6,886 nucleotides of DNA, from assembly GCA_937958735.1 (NCBI GenBank), contig CALGNG010000311.1:1-6886 (forward strand). Reading direction: 5' to 3'. This DNA is from an uncultured Aquimarina sp. Its GTDB lineage: Bacteria > Bacteroidota > Bacteroidia > Flavobacteriales > Flavobacteriaceae. The number at the start of each line of letters is the position of its first letter. The stretch's first letter is position 1. The position numbers were made by a program, and so were the translations under genes. The notes beneath the pieces were generated by a model. It made no database searches, was not told the DNA's origin, and was given only the letters and a program-made list of their open reading frames with translations. Shown one piece after another: positions 6,001 through 6,886 of this stretch.

Positions 6001-6886
6001 ATGGCACACAATTTTATTGAAGAAATTACATGGAGAGGAATGCTACACGATGCAATGCCTGGTACAGAAGAGCATTTATTAGAGGCTATGCGTTCTGCAT
6101 ATGTAGGTTTTGACCCTACTGCAGACTCTTTACACATAGGAAACTTAGTTCCCATTATGCTATTAAGCCATTACCAACGTTGTGGACACAAGCCTTTTGC
6201 TTTGGTTGGCGGGGCTACAGGTATGATCGGGGATCCTTCCGGAAAATCTGCAGAACGTAATTTATTGGACGAAAAAACACTTAGACACAACCAAGAGGCC
6301 ATAAAAAATCAACTAGCTCAGTTTTTAGATTTTGATGCGAATACTAAAAATGCTGCCGAATTGGTTAACAATTACGACTGGATGAAAGATTTTTCTTTCC
6401 TAGAATTTATCCGTGACGTAGGAAAGCATATTACTGTAAATTATATGATGGCTAAAGATTCTGTAAAAAATCGTTTGTCTGGAGAAACTTCCGACGGCAT
6501 GTCTTTTACCGAATTTACCTACCAATTGGTACAAGGCTATGATTTTTTACATTTATACCAAAACAACTCTTGCTCTATCCAAATGGGAGGTAGTGACCAA
6601 TGGGGTAACATTACTACTGGTACCGAATTAATACGCCGTATTGGCGGAGGAAAAGGCTATGCTATTACTTGCCCCTTAATTACCAAATCGGACGGCTCTA
6701 AATTTGGAAAATCCGAAGGAGGAAATGTATGGTTGGATAAAAATAGAACCTCCCCTTATAAATTTTACCAGTATTGGCTAAATAGTAGCGACGAAGATGC
6801 GGAAAAATATATTAAAATATTTACTTTTTTAGATCAGGAAACGATTGAAGCTTTAGTTAAAGAACAACAAGAAGCACCTCATATGC
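6001..6886 (+). CDS. tyrS: Tyrosyl-tRNA synthetase (C-terminus cut by window edge)
   Basis: This class I aminoacyl-tRNA synthetase attaches tyrosine to tRNA-Tyr in the cytoplasm, using ATP. The frame is open from the ATG at 6001 to the right edge, giving 295 codons plus one base, about two thirds of the usual 420-430 residues. The Rossmann catalytic domain shows [15 protein letters not shown] at 34-48 (HIGN is the HIGH signature), [12 protein letters not shown] at 70-81, YQLVQGYDF at 174-182 (tyrosine binding), [10 protein letters not shown] at 194-203, and KFGKS at 234-238 (the KMSKS signature, bacterial TyrRS form). The missing part should hold the rest of the anticodon-binding region and the S4-like domain. 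The start is supported by the TATCTTTG element 21 bases upstream and by the WRGM motif at residues 11-14, typical of the group. It is divergent from the epimerase gene. Confidence 0.95.
   Translation, partial: MAHNFIEEITWRGMLHDAMPGTEEHLLEAMRSAYVGFDPTADSLHIGNLVPIMLLSHYQRCGHKPFALVGGATGMIGDPSGKSAERNLLDEKTLRHNQEAIKNQLAQFLDFDANTKNAAELVNNYDWMKDFSFLEFIRDVGKHITVNYMMAKDSVKNRLSGETSDGMSFTEFTYQLVQGYDFLHLYQNNSCSIQMGGSDQWGNITTGTELIRRIGGGKGYAITCPLITKSDGSKFGKSEGGNVWLDKNRTSPYKFYQYWLNSSDEDAEKYIKIFTFLDQETIEALVKEQQEAPHM

Overview
The window looks like a chromosomal segment from a member of the Flavobacteriaceae (phylum Bacteroidota). It is AT-rich, start codons have A-rich leaders rather than Shine-Dalgarno sites, and several genes are preceded by TAnnTTTG, the -7 element used by the Bacteroidota primary sigma factor. 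The families present (DUF4271, DUF4296, an OmpA-like lipoprotein, the Gln-containing dihydroorotase) are typical of that group. Family calls come from reading the protein sequences; no database search was run.

Layout. From the left edge a DUF4271 membrane protein runs leftward and out of the window (1-597, minus, TTG start). It is divergent from a two-gene operon: polyprenol-phosphate mannosyltransferase (683-1408) and dihydroorotase pyrC (1405-2748), joined by an ATGA overlap and closed by a 21-bp hairpin terminator. Next is a single-gene unit for a 55-residue, lysine-rich protein (2976-3143) with an inverted repeat in its leader and a 16-bp hairpin terminator. An OmpA-family lipoprotein (3268-4122, minus) is divergent from a DUF4296 lipoprotein (4315-4857, plus). 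The DUF4296 gene has the best promoter in the window, with a dyad in its spacer. An extended-SDR NAD(P)-dependent epimerase/reductase (4866-5879, minus) converges on DUF4296 with 8 bp between them. It is divergent from tyrosyl-tRNA synthetase tyrS (6001 to the right edge), which is cut at residue 295.

How the genes relate. The block combines housekeeping metabolism (pyrimidine synthesis, tRNA charging) with envelope functions (mannosyl carrier lipid, peptidoglycan-anchoring lipoprotein, lipoprotein of unknown role). Only the mannosyltransferase-pyrC pair looks like a true operon. The rest are single transcription units set head to head or tail to tail. I see no mobile element, CRISPR array, tRNA or rRNA, and no clear sign of recent transfer. 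No new multi-gene system stands out. The least explained parts are the small basic protein with its own strong terminator, the operator-like dyad in the DUF4296 promoter, and the two lipoproteins.
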